Shown piece after piece: positions 29,952-38,997 of a stretch of 64,000 nucleotides of DNA (position 1 is its first letter; the number at the start of each line of letters is the position of its first letter). Origin of the DNA: Duffyella gerundensis. Its GTDB lineage: Bacteria > Pseudomonadota > Gammaproteobacteria > Enterobacterales > Enterobacteriaceae. The position numbers and the translations under genes are program-made. The stretch is from NCBI RefSeq assembly GCF_001517405.1, contig NZ_LN907827.1, positions 820,616-884,615 on the forward strand. Reading direction: 5' to 3'. The notes under the pieces are model-generated. The model was given only the letters and a program-made list of their open reading frames with translations, did no database searches and was not told the origin of the DNA.

Positions 29952-31254
29952 ATACCAGCATTTTGCGTAAAAACCGCAGCTGGGGCTGCTGCTCCAGCGC
30001 TGCCAGCCGTTGCCATATCACCTGCGCATCGCGCAGTTCGCTGCAGCAATCGATAAACTTTTTCAGCCGTACGGCCTCGGTAAAGGGATCACCCAGCGCA
30101 CCTGCCGCGCTAAGCCGCTCAGCATACAGGTGACGGCCATCGCTTAAGGTTACCGTTACGCAATGCGGTAAATTGACGCCTTCCGCTTCATCCACCGCGC
30201 TCCAGCTCTCCATAGTAATTCGCTTCAGTTTATCCGCGCTGACCATGGCGACGCGGGCGGCAGTAAAATCGTTGACGCTCAGCGCGCCGTTAGCCAACAG
30301 CGTCGCCACGCAATAGGGCATGGAGAAACGCGCCTGCATCTCATCGGCAGGCAGGGGATAGGCGAGGTTACGCAGATTAGCGATACCCACCTTACAATGC
30401 ACCGCCGCGACCTGATCATCATGAAACCCGTGCACGGCTTGCAGATCGGCAATCGCATCCAGCACGCGATGGGTAGAGCCGCAGCAGGGATGCTTTTTCG
30501 GTAAGACACCAACCTGCTCAATCACGTGCGGCTGCGGCTGCAACCAGTGATGCAGCATGGCTGGCGAGAATGTCTGACCGGCATAAAGCTCAGCAAACCC
30601 CTGTTCGCCTTCGATAATATCGAACCGCCCGTGCATGCCAGTAGCCGCCAGCTGTGCGGCTTCCACCGCATTGCGCGCCGCCATACCGGCATGAAAAGGC
30701 TTTAGCGGCGTACCAAACTGGCCTTTCACGCCGCTGGCGAGGCTGACCGCAATACTCAGCGTTCGCGCAATGCCCGCCCGATCATGCTGTTTTAACCAGG
30801 CGACGCCTGCCGCTGTGCCGATGCAGCCCACGGTTGAGGTGCCGTGCCAGCCTGCGGTGTAATGACTGGCCGAGACCACATCGCCAATCCACGCCTGCGC
30901 CTGCAAGCCGATCAGATACGCCTGCACCAGCGCCTCGCCGTCGCGGTCATCCTCCAGCGCCACCGCCAGTAGCGCGGGCACCAGCACGGCAGACGCATGG
31001 CTCATGCCCGGCGTAAAATTATCATCATAATCGATGGCGTGCGCGGCGGTACCGTTGAGCAGCGCGACAATGGCGGCAGGCTGTGCGGCCTGGCTTGCCC
31101 ACGCCTGTTGCACCGCGCGGCTGGAAAAATCGTGACGCCCGGCATACAGGCAGGCAAGGGTATCGGCAATCGCTTCACGCGCTAACTGGCGTGCACGATC
31201 GCTGAAGTGATGTGGCCGCGCGCACCACGCGGCCAGCGTGTCGATCACCGTCAT
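29950..31254 (-). CDS. MmgE/PrpD-family enzyme
   Basis: The family includes 2-methylcitrate dehydratase, cis-aconitate decarboxylase and iminodisuccinate epimerase; the activity of this member cannot be read from sequence. The 434-residue protein shows the family active-site blocks GMSHASAVLVPALL (His86), AGWHGTSTVGCIG (His137), GTPLKPFHAGMAARNAVEAA (Lys185, His188) and KKHPCCGSTH. It is the last gene of the leftward operon, 9 bp after an ABC ATPase gene, with GAGGAG before the ATG. It is not part of a prp operon, so a role in propionate use is unlikely. A metabolite released by the amidohydrolase of the same operon is the more likely substrate. Confidence 0.82.
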   Translation of the reverse strand: MTVIDTLAAWCARPHHFSDRARQLAREAIADTLACLYAGRHDFSSRAVQQAWASQAAQPAAIVALLNGTAAHAIDYDDNFTPGMSHASAVLVPALLAVALEDDRDGEALVQAYLIGLQAQAWIGDVVSASHYTAGWHGTSTVGCIGTAAGVAWLKQHDRAGIARTLSIAVSLASGVKGQFGTPLKPFHAGMAARNAVEAAQLAATGMHGRFDIIEGEQGFAELYAGQTFSPAMLHHWLQPQPHVIEQVGVLPKKHPCCGSTHRVLDAIADLQAVHGFHDDQVAAVHCKVGIANLRNLAYPLPADEMQARFSMPYCVATLLANGALSVNDFTAARVAMVSADKLKRITMESWSAVDEAEGVNLPHCVTVTLSDGRHLYAERLSAAGALGDPFTEAVRLKKFIDCCSELRDAQVIWQRLAALEQQPQLRFLRKMLV

Positions 31255-31263
31255 GGCTGCTCC

Positions 31264-32025
31264 TCAGGCTTCACTGGCGGCAAGAAACTGCCGCGTATAA
31301 GGTTGCTGCGCATCGCCGCGCCGCAGCGCATCGGCGCTCAGCTCTTCCAACAGCGCGCCCTGATGCATAATCGCCACCCGTTCACACAGATGCGTTACCA
31401 CCGCCAGATCGTGAGTCACCATCAAATAGGTCAGCTGGCGGCGACGGCGCAGCGTGCTGAACAGGTTGAGAATTTCCGCCTGTACCGACACATCCAGCGC
31501 CGAGGTGGGCTCATCCAGCAGCAGTACCGAAGGCTCAACGATCAGCGCACGGGCAATCGCTACCCGCTGACGCTGGCCGCCAGAGAGCTGATGTGGATAC
31601 CGGTAGCGATAGCTGTCGTTCAACCCCACCGCCAGCAACACCTCGCTGATGCGCTCCTCATGACGATCCAGCTGGTGCAACTGCAGCGGTTCACGCAACG
31701 TGGCGTAAACCATTTTGCGCGGATGCAGTGAGGCATAAGGATCCTGGAATACCATCTGCACCCGGCGATAAAACGCCTTGTTGCGCACCGGCTGCTCTTC
31801 GCGGTTATCAAACAAAATAGCGCCGTGATAGTCCGTATTCAGCCCGGCCAGCGCACGCAGAATGGTCGATTTGCCACAGCCTGATTCGCCGATCAGCCCA
31901 TAGCTGTCGCCATCGGCCAGGGTAAAACTGACGTTGCTGACCACCTGACGACGCTGCGCGCCTTCGCCAAAGGCAATACTAAGATCGACCGTTTCCAGTC
32001 GGCGTTGTTGAGAGGGAATCATCAT
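31264..32025 (-). CDS. Dipeptide-type ABC importer ATPase (DppF/OppF class)
   Basis: A 253-residue ATP-binding subunit with Walker A GESGCGKST, the ABC signature LSGGQRQRVAIARAL, Walker B VLLLDEPTSALD and the His switch VTHDLAVV. It is the second ATPase of a paired importer of the peptide/nickel class. Its start overlaps the end of the preceding ATPase gene (ATGA at 32022-32025). It is shorter than DppF (334) because the C-terminal oligopeptide-binding extension is mostly missing. Substrate is unknown. Confidence 0.9.
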   Translation of the reverse strand: MMIPSQQRRLETVDLSIAFGEGAQRRQVVSNVSFTLADGDSYGLIGESGCGKSTILRALAGLNTDYHGAILFDNREEQPVRNKAFYRRVQMVFQDPYASLHPRKMVYATLREPLQLHQLDRHEERISEVLLAVGLNDSYRYRYPHQLSGGQRQRVAIARALIVEPSVLLLDEPTSALDVSVQAEILNLFSTLRRRRQLTYLMVTHDLAVVTHLCERVAIMHQGALLEELSADALRRGDAQQPYTRQFLAASEA

Positions 32026-32888
32026 ACCAGCACTCCATTTCGCCAGGCGCGCCCCTGCAGCCAGGCGGCATCACGCGTTGGCACGCTGAGCATCTCCACC
32101 GGCTGATGCAAACGTGGCTGGCTGGCCAGCAGCGCCTGGGTGTAAGGATGCCGCGCATTGTGCAGATCGGCAGCGGCAATCTCTTCCACGATGCGGCCGG
32201 CATACATCACCAGCACGCGATCGCAGAAACGCGATACCAGATTCAAGTCGTGGCTGATAAACAGCAGGCCGGTATTGCGGCGCGCCAGCAGCTCATCAAG
32301 AATCGCCAGCACCTGCTGGCGCACGGTGACGTCAAGCGCCGAGGTCGGCTCATCGGCGATAATCAGGTCGGGTTCCGGGATCAGCATCATGGCAATCATC
32401 ACCCGCTGGCCCATGCCGCCTGAAATTTCATGCGGATAAAGCCGGTACACTTTTTCCACGTCGCGAATGTGCACCGCTTCCAGCATCTGCAACGCCCGTT
32501 GCTGCGCCTCGCGCTGGCTCACCTTGCTATGCAGGCGATAGGCCTCCGCGACCTGATCGCCAATACGCATCAGCGGGTTAAGTGAAAACTTCGGGTCCTG
32601 CAAAATCATTGATATACGGTTGCCGCGCAGGCTACGCATCTGCTTTTCACTGGCGGCCAGCAGATCGATGCCGTCAAACTGCATGCGGGTGGCCTCAATA
32701 CGGCCCGCTTTCGGCGTCAGCTTCAGCAGCGCGCGGCAGGTTTGCGATTTGCCCGATCCCGACTCGCCAACGATTGCCAGCTTTTCACGGCCAACGCGAA
32801 ACGAGACGTTGCGCACCGCATGCTGCTCCTGATGCGCACCCTTGAAAATAATGTTGAGATCTTCCACTTCCAGCAGGCTGTTATTCAT
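32022..32888 (-). CDS. Dipeptide-type ABC importer ATPase (DppD/OppD class)
   Basis: A 288-residue ATP-binding subunit. Walker A is GESGSGKSQ, the signature is ISGGMGQRVMIAMML (a common variant in this class), Walker B is LIIADEPTSALDVTVRQQ and the switch is ISHDLNLVSRFCDRV. The C-terminus holds the short HPYTQALLASQP segment typical of oligopeptide transporters. It overlaps the permease gene before it by 8 bp and the next ATPase gene by 4 bp, so all are translationally coupled. It pairs with the next gene product to form the ATPase heterodimer. Confidence 0.9.
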   Translation of the reverse strand: MNNSLLEVEDLNIIFKGAHQEQHAVRNVSFRVGREKLAIVGESGSGKSQTCRALLKLTPKAGRIEATRMQFDGIDLLAASEKQMRSLRGNRISMILQDPKFSLNPLMRIGDQVAEAYRLHSKVSQREAQQRALQMLEAVHIRDVEKVYRLYPHEISGGMGQRVMIAMMLIPEPDLIIADEPTSALDVTVRQQVLAILDELLARRNTGLLFISHDLNLVSRFCDRVLVMYAGRIVEEIAAADLHNARHPYTQALLASQPRLHQPVEMLSVPTRDAAWLQGRAWRNGVLV

Positions 32889-33804
32889 GGCGCAGATCCA
32901 TCACATCGCGCAGGCCATCACCCAACAGGTTGAAGGCCAGGCTGGTAAAAAGAATCGCTAAACCGGGGATGGCGGCAATCAAACCGTGGTTCAGCATAAA
33001 TTCGCGACCGGAGGCGAGCATCGCGCCCCATTCCGGGCTGGGCGCCTGCGCGCCCAATCCGAGAAACCCCAGCCCGGCGGCGGTGAGAATAATAGCGGCC
33101 ATATTCATGGTGACGCGCACCACCACCGACGGCAGACACATCGGCATGATATGACGCAAAATAATGTGCCACGACGAAGCGCCCTGCAGCCTGACCGCCG
33201 CGATGTAATCCATCTTGCGCACCGAGAGCGTCTCCGCCCGTGCCAGACGCGCAATCGGCGGCCACGATGAGATTGCGATGGCGATAATGGCGTTTTCAAT
33301 GCCCGGCCCCAGCGCGGCGACAAAGGCCAGCGCCAGAATCAGGCTGGGAAAGGCGAGAAAAATATCGACGATGCGCATCAGCAAGGTATCGACCCAGCCG
33401 CCGATATAGCCTGCGCTGGTGCCGACGATCAGCCCCAGCGGCGTGATAATAATGGCGGTCAGGCCGGCAATATAGAGCGTGATGCGCGCACCAAAGAGCA
33501 GGCGGCTGTAAATATCGCGCCCCAGTTCATCGGTGCCGAGCCAGTTATCGGCGGAAGGGGGTTGCAACCTGTGCGCCAGATCCTGAGCATAAATATCGTG
33601 AGTGGCCAGCAGCGGGGCAAACAGCGCCGCAAGGGCAATCACCAGCAGCACCAGCAGGCCGAATAGCGCCGAGTGGTTCGCGCAGAAGCGATGCCACTGT
33701 AGCCACATCTGCTGCATACGTGCCTGAAACGGCGTCGCCGGTGCGGGCGCGCGTAACCAGCTGCGCAGGGTTGTGGGTGTGGCGCGATTAACGGAATCGG
33801 TCAT
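32881..33804 (-). CDS. Dipeptide-type ABC importer permease (DppC class)
   Basis: A 307-residue inner-membrane permease with the N-terminal extension of DppC/OppC proteins, about six membrane segments and the permease contact loop (EAA motif) at ETLSVRKMDYIAAVRLQGAS. The start at 33804 (MTDSVNRATPT) follows GGAGG at 4-nt spacing and overlaps the stop of the preceding permease gene (ATGA). An upstream in-frame start would add 17 residues inside that gene and lacks support. LGTDELGRDIYSRLLFGAR is a clear DppC-class block. Confidence 0.9.
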   Translation of the reverse strand: MTDSVNRATPTTLRSWLRAPAPATPFQARMQQMWLQWHRFCANHSALFGLLVLLVIALAALFAPLLATHDIYAQDLAHRLQPPSADNWLGTDELGRDIYSRLLFGARITLYIAGLTAIIITPLGLIVGTSAGYIGGWVDTLLMRIVDIFLAFPSLILALAFVAALGPGIENAIIAIAISSWPPIARLARAETLSVRKMDYIAAVRLQGASSWHIILRHIMPMCLPSVVVRVTMNMAAIILTAAGLGFLGLGAQAPSPEWGAMLASGREFMLNHGLIAAIPGLAILFTSLAFNLLGDGLRDVMDLRHE

Positions 33805-34871
33805 TTTTCCTCCTGACGCGTGCGGGGATCGAACAGGCGATAGAGCAGATCGCAAACCAGGTTGAGCAGCACAAAGATGGCGCCGGTCAGCAGCGTACAG
33901 CCGACCACCGCATTCATGTCACCCGCCAGCAGCGCGTTGGTGAGATAACGGCCAAAACCGGGCCAGGCAAACACCGTTTCGGTGAGCACTGCGCCTTCCA
34001 GCAGCCACGCCCACGACAGCGCCACCACGGTCAGCGTCGGCACGGCGATATTGCGCAGCGCATGTCCCCAGACGCAGCGCGACCACGACAGCCCTTTAAC
34101 CCGCGCGGTGATAATGTATTCCTGCGACAGCTGTTCCAGCATAAAGCTGCGCGTCATACGGCTGATATAGGCGAGCGAGCTCAGGCCCAGGATCGAGGCT
34201 GGCAGAATGATATGGCCGAAGACGTTTTTGAACATCGCCCAGTTACCGCTCAACGCGCTGTCGATCAGCCAGAAGCCGGTGACCGGTTGCAGATCGAACT
34301 CATAGATAAAATCGATGCGTCCCGGGCCGCCGATCCAGCCAAGCGTGGCGTAAAACAGCAGCAATCCCATCAAACCCAGCCAGAAATGGGGCGTGGAATA
34401 GCTGAGCAGGCCGAGGAAACGCACCAGATGGTCAAACGGCGAGTTGCGATACATCGCGGATAACACGCCCGCCGGAATGCCGAAGCCGACGCCAATCAGC
34501 GCCGCCAGGGTCGCCAGCTCCAGCGTGGCTGGAAACACGCGCAGAATATCGCTGCTAACCGGCTGGCTGGTGGTCAGCGCGATGCCAAAATCGAGCCGCG
34601 CCAGCTGAGCGATATAGTCGATAAACTGCTGCCACAGCGGCTGATCCAGCCCGAGCTGGTGAAACATCCGATCGTACGCTTCCTGACTGGCGTTATCGCC
34701 GATGATCGCCACCACCGGATCGATGGGCAGCAGCCGACCGATAAAAAAGGTCAGCGCTGCCAGCCCGAGCAGGGTGCAGAAAATCGATAGCCCGCCGCGC
34801 AGTAGCGTGCGTGAACGCCGCCAGAACAGGGAAGGTGCGGCCGGATGGGAAACCGGGAGAGTCTGCGCCAT
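33801..34871 (-). CDS. Dipeptide-type ABC importer permease (DppB class)
   Basis: A 356-residue inner-membrane permease. A first membrane helix near residues 25-50 precedes a periplasmic loop with GRLLPIDPVVAIIGDNAS and GLDQPLWQQFIDYI, then five further helices. The EAA loop is ITARVKGLSWSRCVWGHALR, followed by TVVALSWAWLLEGAVLTETV, which is typical DppB-class. The start at 34871 (MAQTLPVSHP) has GGAGG 5 nt upstream and lies 11 bp after the binding-protein stop codon. It is slightly longer than E. coli DppB (339). Confidence 0.9.
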   Translation of the reverse strand: MAQTLPVSHPAAPSLFWRRSRTLLRGGLSIFCTLLGLAALTFFIGRLLPIDPVVAIIGDNASQEAYDRMFHQLGLDQPLWQQFIDYIAQLARLDFGIALTTSQPVSSDILRVFPATLELATLAALIGVGFGIPAGVLSAMYRNSPFDHLVRFLGLLSYSTPHFWLGLMGLLLFYATLGWIGGPGRIDFIYEFDLQPVTGFWLIDSALSGNWAMFKNVFGHIILPASILGLSSLAYISRMTRSFMLEQLSQEYIITARVKGLSWSRCVWGHALRNIAVPTLTVVALSWAWLLEGAVLTETVFAWPGFGRYLTNALLAGDMNAVVGCTLLTGAIFVLLNLVCDLLYRLFDPRTRQEEK

Positions 34872-34882
34872 TGCTGCCTCCG

Positions 34883-36466
34883 TTATTTCGTTGCCGCACC
34901 GTACCAGACGCGGAAGCCGTTCCACGTCCAGCTCTTCAGCACCGGATTAATTCCGGCGCTGTTGTACATCTGGAACATGATCGCCATCGGGCCTTTCTGC
35001 ATCACCTCGCGTTGCAGATCGGCATACAGCGCACTGCGTTTGCTGTCATCCGGTTCCAGCAGCGCCTGCTCCACCGCCTGATTCATTCCGGCGTCGTAGT
35101 AGGCGGCCCGCCAGCTGGGATATTGCGTGGCGCGCGCCTCTTTACGATTGTCGGGATTAAACACCAGGCGCGAGGCGTTGCCGTAGGCGTCCGGCACCGA
35201 CGTCTGCCACGCCATCATCACGCTCTGAAACTCGCGCCCGCGCGCCCGGCTGAACAGCTGCGCGTTGGCCATGCGTTCGAGCGTCAGCTTCACGCCCACT
35301 TTGGCGGCGTTCTGCTGAATGCTCTGGGCAATTGGCGCGGAGTGGGGCAGGGTGCCAAACAGCACCGAGGCGCTGAAACCATCGGGATAGCCCGCTTCGC
35401 TCAGCAGCTGTTTTGCCTTTGCCAGATCCAGGCTGAACGGCTGCCCCTGCTGCTCATCCAGCGCGCCAAACGCGCCGAGCTGCACAAAGCTGGCGCGCGG
35501 TACGCCAAGATAAGGCATCACGCTTTTCGCCAGGCCCTGATAATCGATCAGATAGCGCATCGCCAGCCGCACTTTCTCATTTTTGAAAATGGGATCCTGA
35601 TTGTTGAAGCTCCAGAAAAAGAGCTGCGGCTTAAGGACTTTTGCCACCTGTACCTTGCCGCCCTGATCGAGGGTTTTCAGATCGTCTGCGGAGAGATCGC
35701 GGGCGATATCCACGTCGCCCTGCATCACCAGCAGACGCTGGGTGCCGGTCTCCGCCACGTGGCGAATCAGCACCCGCTTGAGCTTCGGCGGTGTGCCCCA
35801 ATAATTAGGCGTGGCCTGAAGCACCACGCCTTCACCGGCGTTCCAGCGCGCCAGCTGGTAAGGACCCACACAGGCGGTATGCGTGGCAAGATACTTATGA
35901 CCAAAATCACCGTTAACCGCCTCTTTTTCCACCTGTTTACGGTTAATCAGCGAAGAGACGTTGTTGGCGGCGATCGCCTGCAGCACCAGATTAGTGGGGT
36001 AAGCCTTATCGAAACGGATGACCAGCGTCTGGTCATCGCTGGCGGTAATCATGCTGTCGACGTTCTCTTTGGTGAAGCCATACTCTTTGATATTGGCCGC
36101 GTTGCCGTAGCCAAGTTTCACGATGCGTTGCAGTGACCAGGCGAGATCGCCAGCGCTGGCGGGAGAACCGTCGTTAAATTTCAGGTTGTCCTGCAGATGA
36201 AAGGTAATGGTTTTGCGATCGGCAGAGACATCCCAGCTTTTTGCCAGACCGGGCGTCAGTTGCGTTTCATCTTTCACCGCAAAATCAACCAGCGAGTCGC
36301 AGGTATTGGCGTAAATTTCACTGGTGACCACTTCGCCGATCTGTGCCGGATCCCATGTGCTGATGGCGTCAATGTTCCACGCCATCACCAGTGAATCGGG
36401 CGGCGTGGCGGCGTTGGCGGTGCCGGTAACGGCGGCCAGCGCAAGGGCTAAAGAGGATAATTTCAT
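34883..36466 (-). CDS. Family 5 extracytoplasmic solute-binding protein
   Basis: This is the periplasmic receptor of the ABC importer. The 527-residue precursor begins MKLSSLALALAAVTGTANA, a signal peptide with likely cleavage after ANA or AA. The mature part has the family 5 (DppA/OppA) features STWDPAQIGEVVTSEIYANT, DDLKTLDQG, NDGSPASAGDLAWSLQRIVK and YPDGFSASVLFG. GGAG lies 5 nt before the start at 36466; the open frame extends 29 codons upstream into non-signal sequence. The gene is 13 bp after the amidohydrolase. DppA-class proteins bind peptides, but many bind unrelated ligands, so substrate is open. Confidence 0.9.
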   Translation of the reverse strand: MKLSSLALALAAVTGTANAATPPDSLVMAWNIDAISTWDPAQIGEVVTSEIYANTCDSLVDFAVKDETQLTPGLAKSWDVSADRKTITFHLQDNLKFNDGSPASAGDLAWSLQRIVKLGYGNAANIKEYGFTKENVDSMITASDDQTLVIRFDKAYPTNLVLQAIAANNVSSLINRKQVEKEAVNGDFGHKYLATHTACVGPYQLARWNAGEGVVLQATPNYWGTPPKLKRVLIRHVAETGTQRLLVMQGDVDIARDLSADDLKTLDQGGKVQVAKVLKPQLFFWSFNNQDPIFKNEKVRLAMRYLIDYQGLAKSVMPYLGVPRASFVQLGAFGALDEQQGQPFSLDLAKAKQLLSEAGYPDGFSASVLFGTLPHSAPIAQSIQQNAAKVGVKLTLERMANAQLFSRARGREFQSVMMAWQTSVPDAYGNASRLVFNPDNRKEARATQYPSWRAAYYDAGMNQAVEQALLEPDDSKRSALYADLQREVMQKGPMAIMFQMYNSAGINPVLKSWTWNGFRVWYGAATK

Positions 36467-36479
36467 CGCGGCTCCGGGG

Positions 36480-37907
36480 TTACAGGTCAGCAGGACGTGG
36501 CTGAACCGGCGGTTTAACGTCGGCAGGAATTGGGCACTTGTAGGGTTTCTCACTGATCTGTGCGGCGTACGCCTGTTTGATCTGCGCCAGCAGCGCGGGA
36601 TCGGTCAACACGTCAACCGCGGTGGCGGCCATGACTTTAGCAACGTGCGCTAACCCTTTATGCGCCGCGGGCATTTTGCCCTGCGCGGTAAGCTGCCAGG
36701 AGTGGCCCGGCGTGCCGATCGCCATGGTCGGAATATGCGCCTGCACGGTGGGAATGACCCAGCTGACATCGCCGACGTCGGTTGAACCGATCATCACTTC
36801 ACCGTGGCTGTCGAGCGGCACAATGTAGTCGCTAAGCGCCTTTGGCTGCGCCGGTTTAACGCCCGATTTGCGGTAGCAGCTCTCCAGCTCCTCGGCGGTC
36901 AGCGTCGCCTGAATCTCGGCGGCGAAGGCGTAATCCGCCTGATCGAACGGCACGGTGCCAAGCGCCTCGAGATTGCGCTGCATCGTTTCCTCCAGCGGGC
37001 GATTGCCGAGCAGGTTAGAGACCGCGCTCATGATGCTGATCTCCAGCTGGGTTTCGGTCATCATCGCCGCGCCCTGTGCCACTTTTTTTACCCGCTCGTT
37101 GAGATCAAACATGGCGTGCACATCGCGCGAGCGGATGGCGTAACGCACCGCCGCTTTGGCCTGCACCACGTTGGGCGCGATGCCGCCGGAATCGAGCATG
37201 GCGTAGTGAATACGTGAATCCTGCGGCACATGTTCACGCAGGTACTGCACGCCGACGTTCATCAGCTCCACGGCATCCAGTGCGCTGCGACCGAGATGCG
37301 GCGAGGCGGCGGCGTGCGAAGAGCGGCCGGTAAAGAAGAAATCCATGCGGGTATTGGCCAGCGACAGCGGTTTGGCAACTTCATGCTGGGTGCTGGGGTG
37401 CCAGGTGATCGCCACGTCGACGCCGTCAAAGGCACCGGCGCGTGCCATAAATGATTTAGCCGCGCCACCTTCTTCAGCCGGGCAGCCGTAATAGCGCACC
37501 CGTCCCGGCAGACCGCGTTCGGCCAGCCACTCTTTCAGCGCGGTGGCGGCGAGCAGGGCGGCTGAGCCAAGCAGATTGTGGCCGCAGCCGTGACCTTGCC
37601 CGTTGCCCGGCAGCGGCGAATAGTGTGCGACGCCGGAAGCCTGGCTCAATCCGGGCAGGGCGTCATATTCACCGAGAATGGCGATAATCGGCCCGCCTTC
37701 ACCCGCTTCGCCCATAACGGCGGTGGGAATATCCGCCACGTTTTCCGTGACGCGAAACCCCTGCTGGCGCAGCATAGTGCTGTGTTCCGCCACCGAGCGG
37801 TATTCGGTATAGCAAATTTCCGGCATACCCCAGACGCGATCGCTCAGCGCGCAGAATTCAGCCTGATGCTCTTCAACCCGTTTCCAGACCAACGCTTTGT
37901 CTTGCAT
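36480..37907 (-). CDS. AbgB-like M20-family amidohydrolase
   Basis: A 475-residue zinc hydrolase of peptidase family M20, closest in architecture to AbgB, a subunit of p-aminobenzoyl-glutamate hydrolase. Metal and catalytic blocks are visible: GEYDALPGLSQASG, GQGHGCGHNLLGSAALLA, YGCPAEEGGAAKSFMARAG, the dimerisation-domain SPHLGRSALDAVELMNVGVQ and a late STDVGDVSW. No signal peptide is seen, so it acts in the cytoplasm on imported substrate. I use the ATG at 37907 rather than an in-frame GTG at 37919. No AbgA partner or AbgT transporter is present; the linked ABC importer replaces them. Confidence 0.87.
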   Translation of the reverse strand: MQDKALVWKRVEEHQAEFCALSDRVWGMPEICYTEYRSVAEHSTMLRQQGFRVTENVADIPTAVMGEAGEGGPIIAILGEYDALPGLSQASGVAHYSPLPGNGQGHGCGHNLLGSAALLAATALKEWLAERGLPGRVRYYGCPAEEGGAAKSFMARAGAFDGVDVAITWHPSTQHEVAKPLSLANTRMDFFFTGRSSHAAASPHLGRSALDAVELMNVGVQYLREHVPQDSRIHYAMLDSGGIAPNVVQAKAAVRYAIRSRDVHAMFDLNERVKKVAQGAAMMTETQLEISIMSAVSNLLGNRPLEETMQRNLEALGTVPFDQADYAFAAEIQATLTAEELESCYRKSGVKPAQPKALSDYIVPLDSHGEVMIGSTDVGDVSWVIPTVQAHIPTMAIGTPGHSWQLTAQGKMPAAHKGLAHVAKVMAATAVDVLTDPALLAQIKQAYAAQISEKPYKCPIPADVKPPVQPRPADL

Positions 37908-37941
37908 GATATTCCCCACGGTAAGTGCTGCGGATAGTGCT

Positions 37942-37969
37942 GACGCCGGAGCGTCGCTGAATCTTCAGC
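37942..37969. promoter_or_regulatory. two abutting inverted repeats before the amidohydrolase operon
   Basis: GACGCCGGAGCGTC (37942-37955) and GCTGAATCTTCAGC (37956-37969) are perfect 5-bp and 6-bp dyads lying end to end in the 175-bp gap between the LysR gene and the operon. The position suits a LysR-type binding region or a terminator of the LysR gene. Function is inferred from place and symmetry only. Confidence 0.45.
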
Positions 37970-38082
37970 ATGCGGGAGGGCGATAACAAAAGGCCAATGC
38001 GTTCTTTTCCTGCCCTATTCCAAAATTGCATAGTTTGGCGGGCGGCATGCACGGGGCGGCATTCCCGGCACGCAGCGATCGA

Positions 38083-38997
38083 TCAGGCGGCGTGCATCGC
38101 CTGATTGGCGCGTTCAGCGCTGTGCCAGAGATGTTCTGCCTGGCGGTTGCGCAGCACTGGCTGACGATAGAGATGAATATCGAGCACCATGTCCCAGAAT
38201 GGCGATCCGGCTCGTACCAGGCTGCCGTTGGCCAGTTCCGCTTTTACCAGGCTCAACGGCAGCCAGGCAACCCCGACCCCGCTCATCGCCATCGCTTTGA
38301 GGTTAATCGACATGCCATTTTCATAGATGACCTGCAGCGGCAGCGGCTTCTCTTTCAACAGCTGCGCCAGCGCATGGGCAAAAAAGGAGTGCTGGCCGTA
38401 GCTCAGCCAGGGAATCGGCTGGGTACTGTGCAGCGGATAAAGTGGCTCTCCGCCCGCGGCGGGGCGGCAAACGGCGATGGCACGTTCGCGGCCAACCGGC
38501 AGGTGCGGATAAGGAGACAGCTGCTGCATCAGCGTCACCGACGGATGCGCGTAGGTCAGCAGAAAGTCCGTTTCACCGCCGTGCAGTAGCGAAATATGCT
38601 CCACAAAGGTCGGCTTCTGATCGCACAGCCTGACATGACCGAGCTGCTGTTGCGGATTAACCTGCTGGAACCAGTCGGGAAAAAAAGTCAGCGATAGCGT
38701 ATTCAACATGGCAAAGCGAATCACCTCGGTGCGGTTGTTATAGCGCTGATGCAGATTCTGACGCAGATGCAACATGGCGTGCACGGTTTCCGAAGCGGTG
38801 ATTAGAAACGCCCGGCCTTCTGGCGTCAGGGTCACCGGATAGGTTTTGCGGTCAAACAGCGGTACGCCAAGCCACTCTTCCAGCTGGCGAATGCGGCGGC
38901 TCAACGCCGATTGCGTCACGTGGCGCTCATCAGCGGCACGGGTAAAACTGTAGCAGCGGGCAACGCTGAGGAAATCTTCAAACCATTTCAGTTCCAT
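38083..38997 (-). CDS. LysR-family transcriptional regulator
   Basis: A 304-residue LysR-type regulator. The winged helix is at residues 1-62: MELKWFEDFLSVARCYSFTR, then AADERHVTQSALSRRIRQLE and LFDRKTYPVTLTPEG. A periplasmic-binding-protein-like effector domain follows from about residue 90. I start at 38997, which gives the family N-terminus; a longer open frame upstream has no LysR features. It lies upstream of and on the same strand as the amidohydrolase operon and is therefore its likely regulator, although most LysR genes are divergent from their targets. It is divergent from yacL. Confidence 0.9.
   Translation of the reverse strand: MELKWFEDFLSVARCYSFTRAADERHVTQSALSRRIRQLEEWLGVPLFDRKTYPVTLTPEGRAFLITASETVHAMLHLRQNLHQRYNNRTEVIRFAMLNTLSLTFFPDWFQQVNPQQQLGHVRLCDQKPTFVEHISLLHGGETDFLLTYAHPSVTLMQQLSPYPHLPVGRERAIAVCRPAAGGEPLYPLHSTQPIPWLSYGQHSFFAHALAQLLKEKPLPLQVIYENGMSINLKAMAMSGVGVAWLPLSLVKAELANGSLVRAGSPFWDMVLDIHLYRQPVLRNRQAEHLWHSAERANQAMHAA

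Noticed and set aside
34811..36136. 441-codon rightward open frame opposite the solute-binding protein gene
   Set aside because: Arg/His/Ala-rich antisense frame; the leftward gene has a signal peptide, family motifs and operon context.
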